A DNA stretch of 64,000 bases from positions 1 through 64,000 of the forward strand of contig NZ_JBPPLZ010000002.1 in the NCBI RefSeq assembly GCF_051535235.1, in the 5' to 3' direction. The stretch is from Nitrobacter sp051535235. GTDB lineage: Bacteria; Pseudomonadota; Alphaproteobacteria; Rhizobiales; Xanthobacteraceae. The position numbers were made by a program, and so were the translations under genes. Below the pieces are notes generated by a model. It ran no database searches and was not told the DNA's origin. It was given only the letters and a program-made list of their open reading frames with translations. Of this stretch, positions 37,794-49,503 are shown piece after piece. Numbering within the stretch: the first letter of the stretch is position 1; every line of letters starts with the position of its first letter.

Positions 37794-38486
37794 TCAGTTC
37801 ACGATGCGCTTGATCTGGCTGATGGTGTAGGTCTGGCCGCCGATCGACAGCAGCGGCGGCGATTGGGTCAGATCGACGGAATTGACCTGACCCTGAATCT
37901 GCGTCGAGACCATGACCGGATTACCGGACGCATCCGCCGCCGTCGTCGTCAGCGTGTATTTGCCGTCGGGCCATTGCGTGCCGTCGTTGCCGAGGCCGTT
38001 CCAGGAGAAAACCTGATTGTCGCCGGCATTGACGCCGTAGGAGCCGGAGAAAACATTCTGACCGGTGCTGTTGGCGATGTTGACGGTGAGGGTGGAGGCG
38101 GCCGGGACGCTGAGCTGCCAGGTCGCCGCGCTGTTGGTCATGGTGGCGGTGCTGCCGTCGACGACGGCATTCTTTCCGACGAAGTCCAGCGCCTGCGTCG
38201 CCTGAGTCGTTTGCTGCAGGGAAACGAGACTGGCGAGCTGGTCGTTCGTCTTCAACTGCTGCTCGACGCCGGCGAACTGGACGAGTTGCTGGGTGAACTG
38301 ATTGGTATCCAGCGGATCGAGCGGATTCTGGTTCTGCAACTGCGTCGTCAGCAGCGTCAGGAAGGTCTGGAAGTTGCCGGCCAGCGTACCGTTGTTGCTC
38401 GATGCTGCAGAGCTGGAGGAGGAGGCGGGCAACGGCGTCGTGCCCGACACCACCTGCTGAACCGCGGAACCCACTGAACTCGTCAT
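37794..38486 (-). CDS. flgD: Flagellar hook assembly protein FlgD
   Basis: Hook cap scaffold of 230 residues. The N-terminal export/cap segment (FLTLLTTQLQNQNPLDPLDT, near residues 40-60, and FTQQLVQFAGVEQQL) is diagnostic, followed by the FLG/FlgD Ig-like domain (FSWNGLGNDGTQWPDGKYTL near 172). ATG 38486 has AGGGAGA upstream; the frame extends to 38543 but that part overlaps fliK. It follows fliK by 10 bases. Confidence 0.94.
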   Translation of the reverse strand: MTSSVGSAVQQVVSGTTPLPASSSSSAASSNNGTLAGNFQTFLTLLTTQLQNQNPLDPLDTNQFTQQLVQFAGVEQQLKTNDQLASLVSLQQTTQATQALDFVGKNAVVDGSTATMTNSAATWQLSVPAASTLTVNIANSTGQNVFSGSYGVNAGDNQVFSWNGLGNDGTQWPDGKYTLTTTAADASGNPVMVSTQIQGQVNSVDLTQSPPLLSIGGQTYTISQIKRIVN

Positions 38487-38496
38487 GTCCGTCTCC

Positions 38497-40110
38497 CTAA
38501 ACCCTGATATCGAGGCCGCCGCTCGATCCGAGCACCCGGCCATAGCTTCGTCCCGCCGCCGCCGGAACGACGTTGTCTTCGGTCACGATCAGGCGCTGCG
38601 CATTGCGGCCGGTATCGTCGCGCGGGGTCTGACCCTGCGAGGATTGATCGCGCAGGCTGAACTGCAGGCCGCCGTCGCCGGTCTTCAGGCCCGCGTCCTG
38701 CAGCGCGCGCTGGAGTTGCGGCGCGTCCTGCCGCAGCATCGCGAGCGTTTCCGGCTTCTCGACGGTCAGATGAGATGTGACCCGGCCCTGACGGTCGACG
38801 TCGAGGCGGACATCGATGCGGCCCAAATCGGCGGGGTCGAGCCGGATTTCGAAGCGGCTCTTGCCGCTTTGTGCCGTGACCGCGATCTGGACTGCCAGTC
38901 CGTTCAACGGCACAGCGGCGCCAGCGGCGACCGCGACATTGTACTGCGGCGTTGCAGGCGTTGGCGCGGCGGTTGATTGCGCCTGCGGCTGCGCGACGGC
39001 GCCATTGATGCCCTGCGGTTGACCGTTGTCGGGCTGCGGCTGAGCCGCGCTGGCGTTGGTCGCCTGGGCGGAATGCTGCGGTGCTGCTGCTCCCTGCTGC
39101 GTCGCGGGCGTGCCGGCATCGGATGGGGCCGGCTTTGTGCTGTCGCTGGCGGCGGCATCATGCTTGTGATCGCCGACCGTCGCGTCGTGCGGCGCGTTCG
39201 GGCTCGCGGAGGCGGCTGACGGCGCTGATGCATCCGAGGTCGTTGGTGGAGGCTGGAGACCGGTCATGACCGACGCGGCCGTCTTGGCCGGCTGCGCATT
39301 GTCCGCTGTCTTTGTGCCCGCCTTCGCGGTGGCCGGTGTCGCCGCGGCGACCGCGGCTCCGAGGGTCAGCACGGCGGTTGCCTGCGCGGCCTGCTGGGAA
39401 GCCGGCGGGACTGTCGCCTCTTTCACGAATGCTGCTGCGGCAACGGCCGTATCCGCGGCCGGGCTGGAATCGGGGTCCGCGAGCGTGGCTTGACTAGCGG
39501 AAGCGGCGTCAGCAGCCGAGGCCCCGGCGGCTCCGGTTGATGCGCTTGCCGAATCGGTGGCTGCGGTTGCGGCGGACGCGGCAGCCGCCGATGGTGTCGC
39601 AGCCACCGGTGTCGCGACCGGAACCGCGACCGCAACCGGCGCCACCGCGAATTGCGGTGAGGTGCCCGCGTCTGTGGTTGTGACGTCCGGGGTCGTCAGC
39701 GCGGGATTGGAAGCGTCCCCGGCGACCTCGGTATCTCTGTGTTTGGTCCCATGGTGGTGTCCGGCGTTCGATGCCTTCGTGCCGGCATCGGACTTCTGAG
39801 CTCCGGTGGCTGGTTCCGCGCTCGAATTGGCTTGCTGTGCGGTGGATGATGGCTGGGAACCACGTGTCGGTGCATTGTTATCAATCGGCACAGTGCGGTC
39901 TGGAGCGGAGGCGTTGGAAAGCCGCTCGGGACGCATGGCATGCTGATCGGACCAATTCGACGCGGGCGCGGCCGGAGCCTGCGAGGCCTGTGCGCTGATG
40001 TCGACCAGGGCCTCAAAAGAGTTCCCCATCGGCTGGTCGTCCCGCTCGGGCCTCTGCCGCGTATTCGGTAACGACGCGCTGGTGGCGGCTTCTGGTGTCA
40101 CGCTAAGCAC
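38497..40110 (-). CDS. fliK: Flagellar hook-length control protein FliK
   Basis: A 537-residue protein. About 400 residues are low-complexity Ala/Pro/Thr/Ser-rich sequence, as expected for the stretched ruler. The C-terminal Flg_hook domain has LDPADLGRIDVRLDVDRQGR (near 425) and the LRQDAPQLQRALQDAGL helix, which switches export specificity. The start is GTG 40110: GAGAGG lies six bases upstream and the protein then begins (M)LSVTPEA, as in relatives. The frame continues to TTG 40137. A sigma-54 promoter lies 35 bases upstream. Confidence 0.88.
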   Translation of the reverse strand: MLSVTPEAATSASLPNTRQRPERDDQPMGNSFEALVDISAQASQAPAAPASNWSDQHAMRPERLSNASAPDRTVPIDNNAPTRGSQPSSTAQQANSSAEPATGAQKSDAGTKASNAGHHHGTKHRDTEVAGDASNPALTTPDVTTTDAGTSPQFAVAPVAVAVPVATPVAATPSAAAASAATAATDSASASTGAAGASAADAASASQATLADPDSSPAADTAVAAAAFVKEATVPPASQQAAQATAVLTLGAAVAAATPATAKAGTKTADNAQPAKTAASVMTGLQPPPTTSDASAPSAASASPNAPHDATVGDHKHDAAASDSTKPAPSDAGTPATQQGAAAPQHSAQATNASAAQPQPDNGQPQGINGAVAQPQAQSTAAPTPATPQYNVAVAAGAAVPLNGLAVQIAVTAQSGKSRFEIRLDPADLGRIDVRLDVDRQGRVTSHLTVEKPETLAMLRQDAPQLQRALQDAGLKTGDGGLQFSLRDQSSQGQTPRDDTGRNAQRLIVTEDNVVPAAAGRSYGRVLGSSGGLDIRV

Positions 40111-40445
40111 AGGCAACCTCTCGCGATAGGGTACCAAGCGAGCAGCAAGGACCGGGCCATCGTCCGGTTTGAATTTATAATTAGTATATTCAATTAGTTA
40201 TGCGGCATGTCCAGCCGCCGGCCCGGCCGGTTCGGCTGCTTGTTTTCTGCCCGGCGGCAAGATTTGCCGCTGGTCCGGCGCCGTCATCCGGCCGTGATTG
40301 CCTCGCAGGAATACGAACTATATTACTATACAAAAGCTGGTCTTTCGGTCGGCCGGACGGAACGGAATTCCCGCTCCGGAACACCGCGAAAGTCTCCGAT
40401 CGGCAAGGCGTGCGACCTTGCGCGATCTCATGTATGACGGGATCA
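40111..40445. other. fliK-mnmA divergent intergenic region
   Basis: The 335-bp gap holds the sigma-54 promoter for fliK and two AT-rich patches (40172-40200 and 40316-40336) that probably belong to the mnmA promoter. I could not place -35 and -10 boxes for mnmA. No gene is seen; the mnmA frame is open back to 40200 but has no MnmA similarity there. Confidence 0.5.
40145..40159 (-). promoter_or_regulatory. Sigma-54 (-24/-12) promoter of fliK-flgD
   Basis: On the minus strand TGGCCCG-gtcc-TTGC matches the TGGCACG-N4-TTGC consensus with one mismatch and exact spacing. Transcription would start near 40133, about 23 bases before the fliK GTG. FlbD in the neighbouring operon is the expected activator. 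Confidence 0.72.
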
Positions 40446-41648
40446 ATGCTCAACAGTCTGGATCTGGAAGGCCGTCCTCAGGATACGCGGGTCGTGGTCG
40501 CCATGTCGGGCGGTGTCGATTCGTCGGTGACGGCCGCGCTGTTGAAGTCCGAGGGTTATGATGTCGTCGGAATAACGCTGCAGCTCTACGATCACGGCGC
40601 GGCCACCCATCGCAAGGGAGCCTGCTGCGCCGGCCAGGATATTCATGACGCCCGCAACGTTGCCGAACGCCTCGGCATTCCGCACTACGTGCTGGATTAT
40701 GAAAGCCGCTTCCGCGAAACCGTGATCGAGAATTTCGCGGACAGCTATGCGTCGGGCGAAACGCCCGTGCCCTGCATCGAGTGCAACCGTCTGGTCAAGT
40801 TTCGTGATCTCCTCGCTACTGCGCGCGAGCTGGGCGCCACCGCGCTGGCGACCGGTCATTACGTCGCCTCACACCGTCTGGCCGGCGGCTCGCGTGCGCT
40901 GCTCTGCGCGGCGGATTCGGATCGCGATCAGAGCTACTTCCTGTTTGCCACCACGCGCGAGCAACTCGATTTTCTGCGTTTTCCGCTGGGCGACATGACA
41001 AAGGCGCAGACCCGCGAACTGGCGCGGCGCTTCGACCTGTCGGTTGCCGACAAGCACGACAGCCAGGATATCTGTTTCGTGCCGACCGGGCGCTACACCG
41101 ACGTCATCAGCCGGCTGAAGCCGAACGCATTGGAGCCGGGCGACATCGTCGATCTCGACGGGCACGTCCTCGGTCATCATGAGGGCATCGTGCATTTCAC
41201 GGTCGGACAGCGCCGTGGCCTCGGCATCGCCTCCGGCGCGCCGCTTTACGTCCTCAGTCTCGATGCCGCCAACCGGCGCCTGGTTGTCGGACCGCGCGAA
41301 GCGTTGAAGATGCATCGTATCGTGCTGCGCGACGTGAACTGGATCGGCGACGGCGCGCTCGATCGCGCCGTGGGCGCAGGACTCGAACTGTTCGTGCGGG
41401 TCCGCTCGACCCGCAAGCCCCAGCCGGCGTGGCTGCGCGCCATCGACGGCCGCTATGAGATCGAACTCGTGGCCGGCGAGGAGGGCGTGTCGCCCGGTCA
41501 GGCCTGCGTGTTCTACGATGGGCCGGAAGGGCAGGCGCGGGTGCTTGGCGGCGGGTTCATCGCGCGTGCCATGGCGAAGCGCGCAAGCGGAACGGCCATG
41601 CAGAGCGGCACGCCGGTGGCGCCTCTCGCCGCCGAACTGCGCGGATAG
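40446..41648 (+). CDS. mnmA: tRNA-specific 2-thiouridylase MnmA
   Basis: A 400-residue enzyme that thiolates U34 of tRNAs for Lys, Glu and Gln using ATP and a persulfide donor. The PP-loop SGGVDSS is at 21-27. The nucleophilic cysteine is C113 (in ECNRLVKF), and the persulfide cysteine is C210 (in DSQDICFVP). GQRRGLGIA and the C-terminal beta-barrel are present. ATG 40446 follows GGGA; ATG 40434 is an alternative. A methyltransferase gene follows 21 bases later. Confidence 0.94.
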   Translation: MLNSLDLEGRPQDTRVVVAMSGGVDSSVTAALLKSEGYDVVGITLQLYDHGAATHRKGACCAGQDIHDARNVAERLGIPHYVLDYESRFRETVIENFADSYASGETPVPCIECNRLVKFRDLLATARELGATALATGHYVASHRLAGGSRALLCAADSDRDQSYFLFATTREQLDFLRFPLGDMTKAQTRELARRFDLSVADKHDSQDICFVPTGRYTDVISRLKPNALEPGDIVDLDGHVLGHHEGIVHFTVGQRRGLGIASGAPLYVLSLDAANRRLVVGPREALKMHRIVLRDVNWIGDGALDRAVGAGLELFVRVRSTRKPQPAWLRAIDGRYEIELVAGEEGVSPGQACVFYDGPEGQARVLGGGFIARAMAKRASGTAMQSGTPVAPLAAELRG

Positions 41649-41669
41649 GGTTCGGGACGCGCGGACGGC

Positions 41670-42308
41670 ATGGGCAACGACATCGACCGCGCCGGCGTCG
41701 CGAAGGCCTATGGCCGCTGGGCGCCGGTCTACGATCTCGTGTTCGGCAAGGTTTTCGATCCGGGCCGCCAATCCACCATCGCCATAGCCGATACGATCGG
41801 CGGGCGTATCCTTGACGTCGGCGTCGGCACCGGACTGTCGCTGTCGGACTATGCCTCTACCACGAAACTGTATGGCGTCGACATTTCCGAACCGATGCTG
41901 CGCAAGGCGCAGCAGCGCGTGCGTGCGCTCAATCTCACAAACGTCGAAACGCTGGCGGTGATGGACGCCAGGAATCTCGCCTTTGCAGATTCGTTTTTCG
42001 ACGCGGTGGTGGCGCAATACGTCATCACGGCGGTGCCGGACCCCGAAGCGACATTGGACGATTTCGTCCGCGTGCTGAAGCCGGGCGGCGAATTGATTCT
42101 CGTCAATCACATCGGCGCCGAGCGCGGGTTCCGCCGTCTGTTCGAACTGGCGTTTGCGCCTCTGGCCCGGCGGCTCGGCTGGCGCCCCGAATTTCCGTGG
42201 CAGCGCCTTGTGAACTGGGCTGCGAAGCATGGCGGCGTCACGCTCTTCGAGCGTCGCCCGATGCCGCCGATGGGGCACTTCTCGCTGATCCGCTATCGCA
42301 AATCCTGA
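41670..42308 (+). CDS. Class I SAM-dependent methyltransferase, PmtA-like
   Basis: A 212-residue methyltransferase. Motif I is ILDVGVGTGLSL (about 47-58), motif II/III surrounds GVDISEPML (about 69-77) and motif post-II is VLKPGGELILVNH. The N-terminal AYGRWAPVYDLVFGKVF resembles phosphatidylethanolamine N-methyltransferases (PmtA) of Rhodobacter and Bradyrhizobium, which make phosphatidylcholine. The substrate is inferred only from that resemblance. It is co-directional with mnmA. Confidence 0.78.
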   Translation: MGNDIDRAGVAKAYGRWAPVYDLVFGKVFDPGRQSTIAIADTIGGRILDVGVGTGLSLSDYASTTKLYGVDISEPMLRKAQQRVRALNLTNVETLAVMDARNLAFADSFFDAVVAQYVITAVPDPEATLDDFVRVLKPGGELILVNHIGAERGFRRLFELAFAPLARRLGWRPEFPWQRLVNWAAKHGGVTLFERRPMPPMGHFSLIRYRKS

Positions 42309-42355
42309 TCCTCGGTTCCGGCGGAACATCGGCTGTCGCCGTTCGTTGCCACCCC

Positions 42356-42700
42356 ATGCGGATGACAGTCAGGTCCTTATTTGTGTTGGTCGCCCTTGTT
42401 GCGCTTCCGGAGATCGCCTTTGCACAGGCGCCGCCGCCGGGCGCGCCCCCTGCCACGACGCTGGCTCCGTCCCCGAACGCAGGCAATTGTGCGCCTCACG
42501 ATACGGCCTCGCCGAGCGGAACGACGACCGGCAAACCCGGGGAGCCGCTCGGGGACAAATTGGCGAAATCCGACGGCGTGCTGTGCCCGCCCGCGGGCGT
42601 CGATCCGGAGATGCGCGCGCCGACCCCGGAAGGCGGCAATACGCCGGTTATTCCGCCACCCGGCAGCCCCGGCGGGGATCCCAACGTGCGGCCGAAATAA
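42356..42700 (+). CDS. Small secreted Pro/Gly-rich protein
   Basis: A 114-residue protein with a signal peptide (residues 1-23, ending AFAQ) and a low-complexity mature part rich in Pro, Gly, Ala and Thr, with two cysteines (NCAP, LCPP). No domain is recognised. ATG 42356 and the second in-frame ATG 42362 are both possible starts. It lies between the PmtA-like gene and tRNA-Met. Small proteins of this kind are frequent in Bradyrhizobiaceae and have no known role. Confidence 0.65.
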   Translation: MRMTVRSLFVLVALVALPEIAFAQAPPPGAPPATTLAPSPNAGNCAPHDTASPSGTTTGKPGEPLGDKLAKSDGVLCPPAGVDPEMRAPTPEGGNTPVIPPPGSPGGDPNVRPK

Positions 42701-42800
42701 GCCCCCAGCAATAAACCGGCATATCGGTCGGCTTTGCTTGACACGCCATTGAGCGGCTTTTTATATGCCGCGCGTTCACGGCTTTCGTCGTGAACACTGT

Positions 42801-42877
42801 GGCGAGGTAGCTCAGCTGGTTAGAGCACGGGAATCATAATCCTGGGGTCGGGGGTTCGAGTCCCTCTCTCGCTACCA
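42801..42877 (+). tRNA. tRNA-Met (CAU)
   Basis: A full 77-base cloverleaf with encoded CCA: acceptor ggcgagg with tctcgct, D-arm gctcagctggttagagc, anticodon loop atcataa with CAU, T-arm with ggttcgagtcc. The anticodon-stem sequence ggaatcataatcc is that of the elongator methionine tRNA in this group rather than tRNA-Ile2. A diverged 3' portion of a similar tRNA is found at 52085-52131. Confidence 0.95.
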
Positions 42878-43003
42878 TCATCCCCTTTATATTGGGGAAT
42901 ATCGCGAATCCCCGAAAATCGCCGTCACCCGGTCTTGGCCCGCGACTCTTGGCCCGCAACGTCGGATGTTCGGCGCGACGCGCGTGAGGATCGCCATTCG
43001 CGG

Positions 43004-46206
<3,203 letters not shown>

Positions 46207-46210
<4 letters not shown>

Positions 46211-47217
46211 GGCAGCATGATCCGGTCGCCGTCGTGCAGGCCGGTAAGGATTTCCGTGCGCCTTTGGCCGCCCTCTTCGACGGCCTCGCCCAGAATGACG
46301 GCGACATCCATTTCTCCGGTGGGCGTGACGAGGCGTACGTAGTCGACGCCGTGCATCGTCCGGATCGCCGCCGGCGGCACCGCCAGTACCATACGTTTGC
46401 CGACCGGGATCGACACCAGCGTGCGCTCGTTGACGAAATAATCGCCGATCCCTTCGACCTCGACATCCGCGATCACGCGTCCGTCGGTGATCTCCGGATA
46501 GACCTTGACGATGCGGCCGCGGTGCGGGGCGGACAGCCCGCCCGGCGCGGTGAGCCCGCGCGCGCCGACCGTCACGTCGGCGCCCTGTGTGATCTCGCCG
46601 GCATGACGCTCCGGCAGCGACAGCCGCAGATAATACGGCCCCGGCGCGATGCGGGCGATGTCCTCGCCGGGCATGATCACCGAACCGAGCGTGACGGGGA
46701 CGGTGAGCACGCGGCCCGTCGCCGGCGCGAAGACGGTGCCCTCGCGCGCGCTCTGCTCAATGACGGTCTTCTCCGCCTTGGCCGCAGACACCTGATTGGT
46801 CGTCACCTCGAACTGCATCTTGGCCTGATCGAGGCTGACCTGCGTGCCCGACCCGCTCGCCCGAAGCTGCTGCGCCCGCTCGAGCTGGACGCGTGCATTC
46901 GAAAGCTGCGAGTTGAGCGCCTCGATCTTGGCGTCGGCGGCGTTGAGCTGAAGCGCGAGCTTGTCATCGACGACGACGGCGATCGCCTGTCCTTCCCTGA
47001 CTTCGTCACCCTGCGTGACGCGAAGCTCGCGCACCGAGCCGCCGATGCGGGCACGCGCCGGCACCACGATGCGGCTCTCGACCTGGCCGAAGACGGCCTT
47101 CATCTCGGGAATCGTCGTGGCCTTGACGACGAATTCAGCGGCGTTGGCCGCCGTCGCGCCGGCGATCGCGGCGCCGGCGAGAACGGCTGTCAGGAAGCGC
47201 AAGATCGGTCGATGCAT
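46207..47217 (-). CDS. RND efflux periplasmic adaptor subunit
   Basis: A 336-residue membrane-fusion protein with a signal peptide (1-26). It has a biotinyl-lipoyl half (GGSVRELRVTQGDEVREGQ, near 58), a helical hairpin of Gln/Ala-rich coiled coil (about 90-160), the second lipoyl half (REGTVFAPATGRVL, near 158) and a beta-barrel plus membrane-proximal domain. No cysteine- or histidine-rich metal site is seen. It overlaps the permease gene and starts 64 bases after the DUF2892 gene. Confidence 0.9.
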
Positions 47218-47281
47218 GAGCGTGCAGCTTTCACGGAGCGATCACGAGTTTCGCCCGGCCATCGGATGAAAAGGCTGGTCG

Positions 47282-47485
47282 TTATTTGAATGCGACGCCG
47301 GCCGGGCAGCCTAGTTTCCTGAAGACCATGGCCGCGGGACAAAAGCCTGAGACCGACGCCTGGATCAGATTTAGGCCCACGAAACCCGTGAGCAGAAACC
47401 ACCAGGGCGACACGTAAAATCCGAGCCCCAGCGAGACGAGAACCATGAAGCCGGCAAACATCATCACGGCGCGATCGATTGTCAT
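47282..47485 (-). CDS. DUF2892 (YgaP-type) small membrane protein
   Basis: A 67-residue protein with two membrane helices (about 8-28 and 29-46) and two conserved cysteines in FCPAAMVFRKLGC. This is the DUF2892 unit, which also forms the membrane part of the rhodanese-type sulfurtransferase YgaP. It sits between SQR and the RND adaptor on the same strand. A role in moving or relaying sulfane sulfur at the membrane is a reasonable inference but not shown. ATG 47485 has GAGGAG upstream. Confidence 0.85.
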   Translation of the reverse strand: MTIDRAVMMFAGFMVLVSLGLGFYVSPWWFLLTGFVGLNLIQASVSGFCPAAMVFRKLGCPAGVAFK

Positions 47486-47503
47486 TGTCGTTTCTCCTCT
47501 GCT

Positions 47504-48808
47504 TCAAGACTGCGCCTGTTCGGCCGTCTCCACGTGAATGTCCTTCAGCTTCCTGATCCCGAGCATGTCGAGGACGAGGTTTTCGTAGAAGGTCTCGGCC
47601 TTGCCCTGGCGTACCTTGCGCAGGAAGTATTTCTCAAAGCCGATCTTGGCTGCGTGGACCCATTTGCCTTGCGACGACCAGTTGACGTTGCGCGGCGGAA
47701 TCTGGGGCTGGGCGACGAAAGCGATGCCGTCGTCGCCGAAGTCGGCGAGGCAGACCGCGTTCCAGGTTGCGACCGCCTTCGGCTGCTCGCCCTTGAGGAG
47801 CGAAGCGATGTTCTCCGCCGTGGCAGTGACCATGGATTCGATCATGAAACCGGTCTTCGGCACGCCGACCGCGAGCGGGGTCTTGCCGACCGGCGGAATG
47901 GCGACGCAGACGCCGACGCCGAAAATGTTCGGGAAGACCGGGTTGCGCTGGTGCTTGTCGATCACGATAAAGCCGCGCGGATTGGTCAGACCCTCGACGC
48001 CATGAACGGCCTTGACGCCCCGGAAGGCCGGCAGCAGCATCGAGAAGGCGAAGGGCAGTTCGTGTGTCGCCTTGACCGAGCCGTCGTCGTTGACTTCTTC
48101 GACGACGAGCTTTTCATGGTCCACCTTGGTGGTTCGCGCATTGGTGATCCATTTGATGTGGCGGTCGCGCATCGCGCTTTCGATCAGGCCCTTGGTGTCG
48201 CCGACGCCGTCGAGCCCGAGATGGCCGATATAGGGCTCCGGCGTCACGAAGGTCATGGGCACGCGGTCGCGGACGCGCGCATTGCGCAAGGCCGTTTCGA
48301 GGATGAAGGCGAATTCATAGGCCGGGCCATAGCAGGATGCGCCTTGCACGGCGCCGATCACCACCGGTCCCGGCGTCCTGACGAGTTTGTCGAACGCGAC
48401 TTTGGCTTGAAGGGCATGATCGGTCTGGCAGACGGACTGGGTATGGGCAGTCGGGCCCAGTCCCGGCACCTCGTCGAAGGCAAGGTCAGGTCCGGTGGCA
48501 ATAATCAGGTAGTCGTAGGTAATGGATGTGCCGTCGTTGAGTTGAATCCGATTTTCAGCCGGCTCGACGCGTTTGGCCCCCTCCGGCCGCAGTTCGATGC
48601 CTCTCTGTTTCAGCACCGGAGCAAGGTCGACTTCGATATCCGCCGGCTGTCTCCAGCCGACGGCGACCCATGGATTCGAAGGCACGAACGAATAGGTCGA
48701 GCCGAGATTGACGACGGTGAGACGGTCGTCGCGTCTCAGCTTGGTCTTCATCTCATAGGCCATGATGGTTCCACCGAGGCCCGCGCCGAGAACGACAATG
48801 TGAGACAT
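47504..48808 (-). CDS. sqr: Sulfide:quinone oxidoreductase
   Basis: A 434-residue FAD enzyme that oxidises sulfide to sulfane sulfur/polysulfide and passes electrons to quinone at the membrane. The N-terminal FAD motif is VVLGAGLGG (5-13). Cysteines at 127, 159 and 353 coincide with the three catalytic cysteines known in Rhodobacter capsulatus SQR, which supports true SQR activity rather than a type II NADH dehydrogenase or flavocytochrome c subunit. A further cysteine is at 301. A C-terminal amphipathic region (about 380-420) could bind the membrane. ATG 48808 has GGAGG eight bases upstream. It is first in the row to the RND pump and divergent from an ArsR gene. Confidence 0.9.
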   Translation of the reverse strand: MSHIVVLGAGLGGTIMAYEMKTKLRRDDRLTVVNLGSTYSFVPSNPWVAVGWRQPADIEVDLAPVLKQRGIELRPEGAKRVEPAENRIQLNDGTSITYDYLIIATGPDLAFDEVPGLGPTAHTQSVCQTDHALQAKVAFDKLVRTPGPVVIGAVQGASCYGPAYEFAFILETALRNARVRDRVPMTFVTPEPYIGHLGLDGVGDTKGLIESAMRDRHIKWITNARTTKVDHEKLVVEEVNDDGSVKATHELPFAFSMLLPAFRGVKAVHGVEGLTNPRGFIVIDKHQRNPVFPNIFGVGVCVAIPPVGKTPLAVGVPKTGFMIESMVTATAENIASLLKGEQPKAVATWNAVCLADFGDDGIAFVAQPQIPPRNVNWSSQGKWVHAAKIGFEKYFLRKVRQGKAETFYENLVLDMLGIRKLKDIHVETAEQAQS

Positions 48809-48942
48809 GGACTATTCCTCCGATTTATCCGCCGAGTTTCCCTGACATCGCGCATTGCGTCTTGATCTGGTTCAAGGCAGGAGCAAACTGTCCTTTGAAC
48901 CTTGCGCCGACCTCTCGGAAGGCCGGACACCTTGCACATAAC

Positions 48943-48973
48943 ATTCAAGGAGTATAAATTCAATACTATGAAT
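48943..48973. promoter_or_regulatory. Candidate operator of the ArsR/SqrR-like regulator
   Basis: ATTCA-N6-TGAAT (48958-48962 and 48969-48973) is a perfect inverted repeat. A further ATTCA lies at 48943-48947. TTGCAC (48932-48937) and TATAAA (48953-48958) may be the promoter boxes of the regulator, though with short 15-base spacing. The site is AT-rich against a GC-rich background and lies between the divergent sqr and arsR genes, as expected for a repressor of both. Confidence 0.6.
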
Positions 48974-48985
48974 GTAGGAGATATG

Positions 48986-49315
48986 ATGCCGGCGGCGGAG
49001 TCGGCCGCGGAACTGATGCGCAGCCTGTCCCACCCGCAGCGCCTGCTGGTGCTCTGCGCCCTGGTGGACGGTGAGAAATCGGTTGCTGAATTGCGTCAGG
49101 GGCTCGGGATCGAACAGGTGCCGATGTCGCAGCAGCTCATGCGGCTCAGGTCGGACGGACTCGTCGAAGCCCGTCGCGAGGGAACGACGGTCTACTATTC
49201 CATCGCACGGCCGGAGGTTTTGACCGTTGTGGATGCGCTGCATTCAGCCTTCTGCGCACCAGCCAGAGGCAAGCGTCCGCGCGGCGGCCGGCAAATCAAC
49301 ACGCGAGGTTCCTAG
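48986..49315 (+). CDS. ArsR-family regulator, SqrR/BigR-type persulfide sensor
   Basis: A winged-helix repressor of about 109 residues (ELMRSLSHPQRLLVLCAL, then PMSQQLMRLRSDGLV as recognition helix and the REGTTVYYSI wing). Its two cysteines, C24 and C90 from the chosen start, are 66 residues apart. That equals the spacing of C41/C107 in SqrR and C42/C108 in BigR, which form a tetrasulfide link on persulfide exposure. No ArsR metal-site cysteine cluster (CVC) is seen. ATG 48986 has TAGGAG five bases upstream; ATG 48968 lies inside the operator and is less likely. Confidence 0.86.
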   Translation: MPAAESAAELMRSLSHPQRLLVLCALVDGEKSVAELRQGLGIEQVPMSQQLMRLRSDGLVEARREGTTVYYSIARPEVLTVVDALHSAFCAPARGKRPRGGRQINTRGS

Positions 49316-49503
49316 AGGGCGTTGCTGGATTTGGTGTCCGCGGCGAATGCGCTTGGGCTTCTGGCGTTTGACGCTGATGCTGGCCCGTGCACGATGAAGG
49401 CCCGCTTCTGTTTCAAATCGGGCTGTCCCGATAGGAACAGCGCAGGGGTGGCGGTTACCTCATCGGCAACGATGGCTGTCGGTGCAACAAGGAGAACAAT
49501 TCT

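Noticed and set aside
40200..40445. N-terminal extension of mnmA
   Set aside because: The extra residues have no MnmA similarity, cover the AT-rich promoter patches, and ATG 40446 gives the usual length.
42882..42898. Hairpin tcccc/gggga after tRNA-Met
   Set aside because: The stem is only five pairs and no T tract follows, so terminator function is not supported.
42878..43003. Integrase or att core next to tRNA-Met
   Set aside because: No integrase frame is found here or near 52 kb; only the tRNA similarity supports an island, so it is given as a hypothesis.
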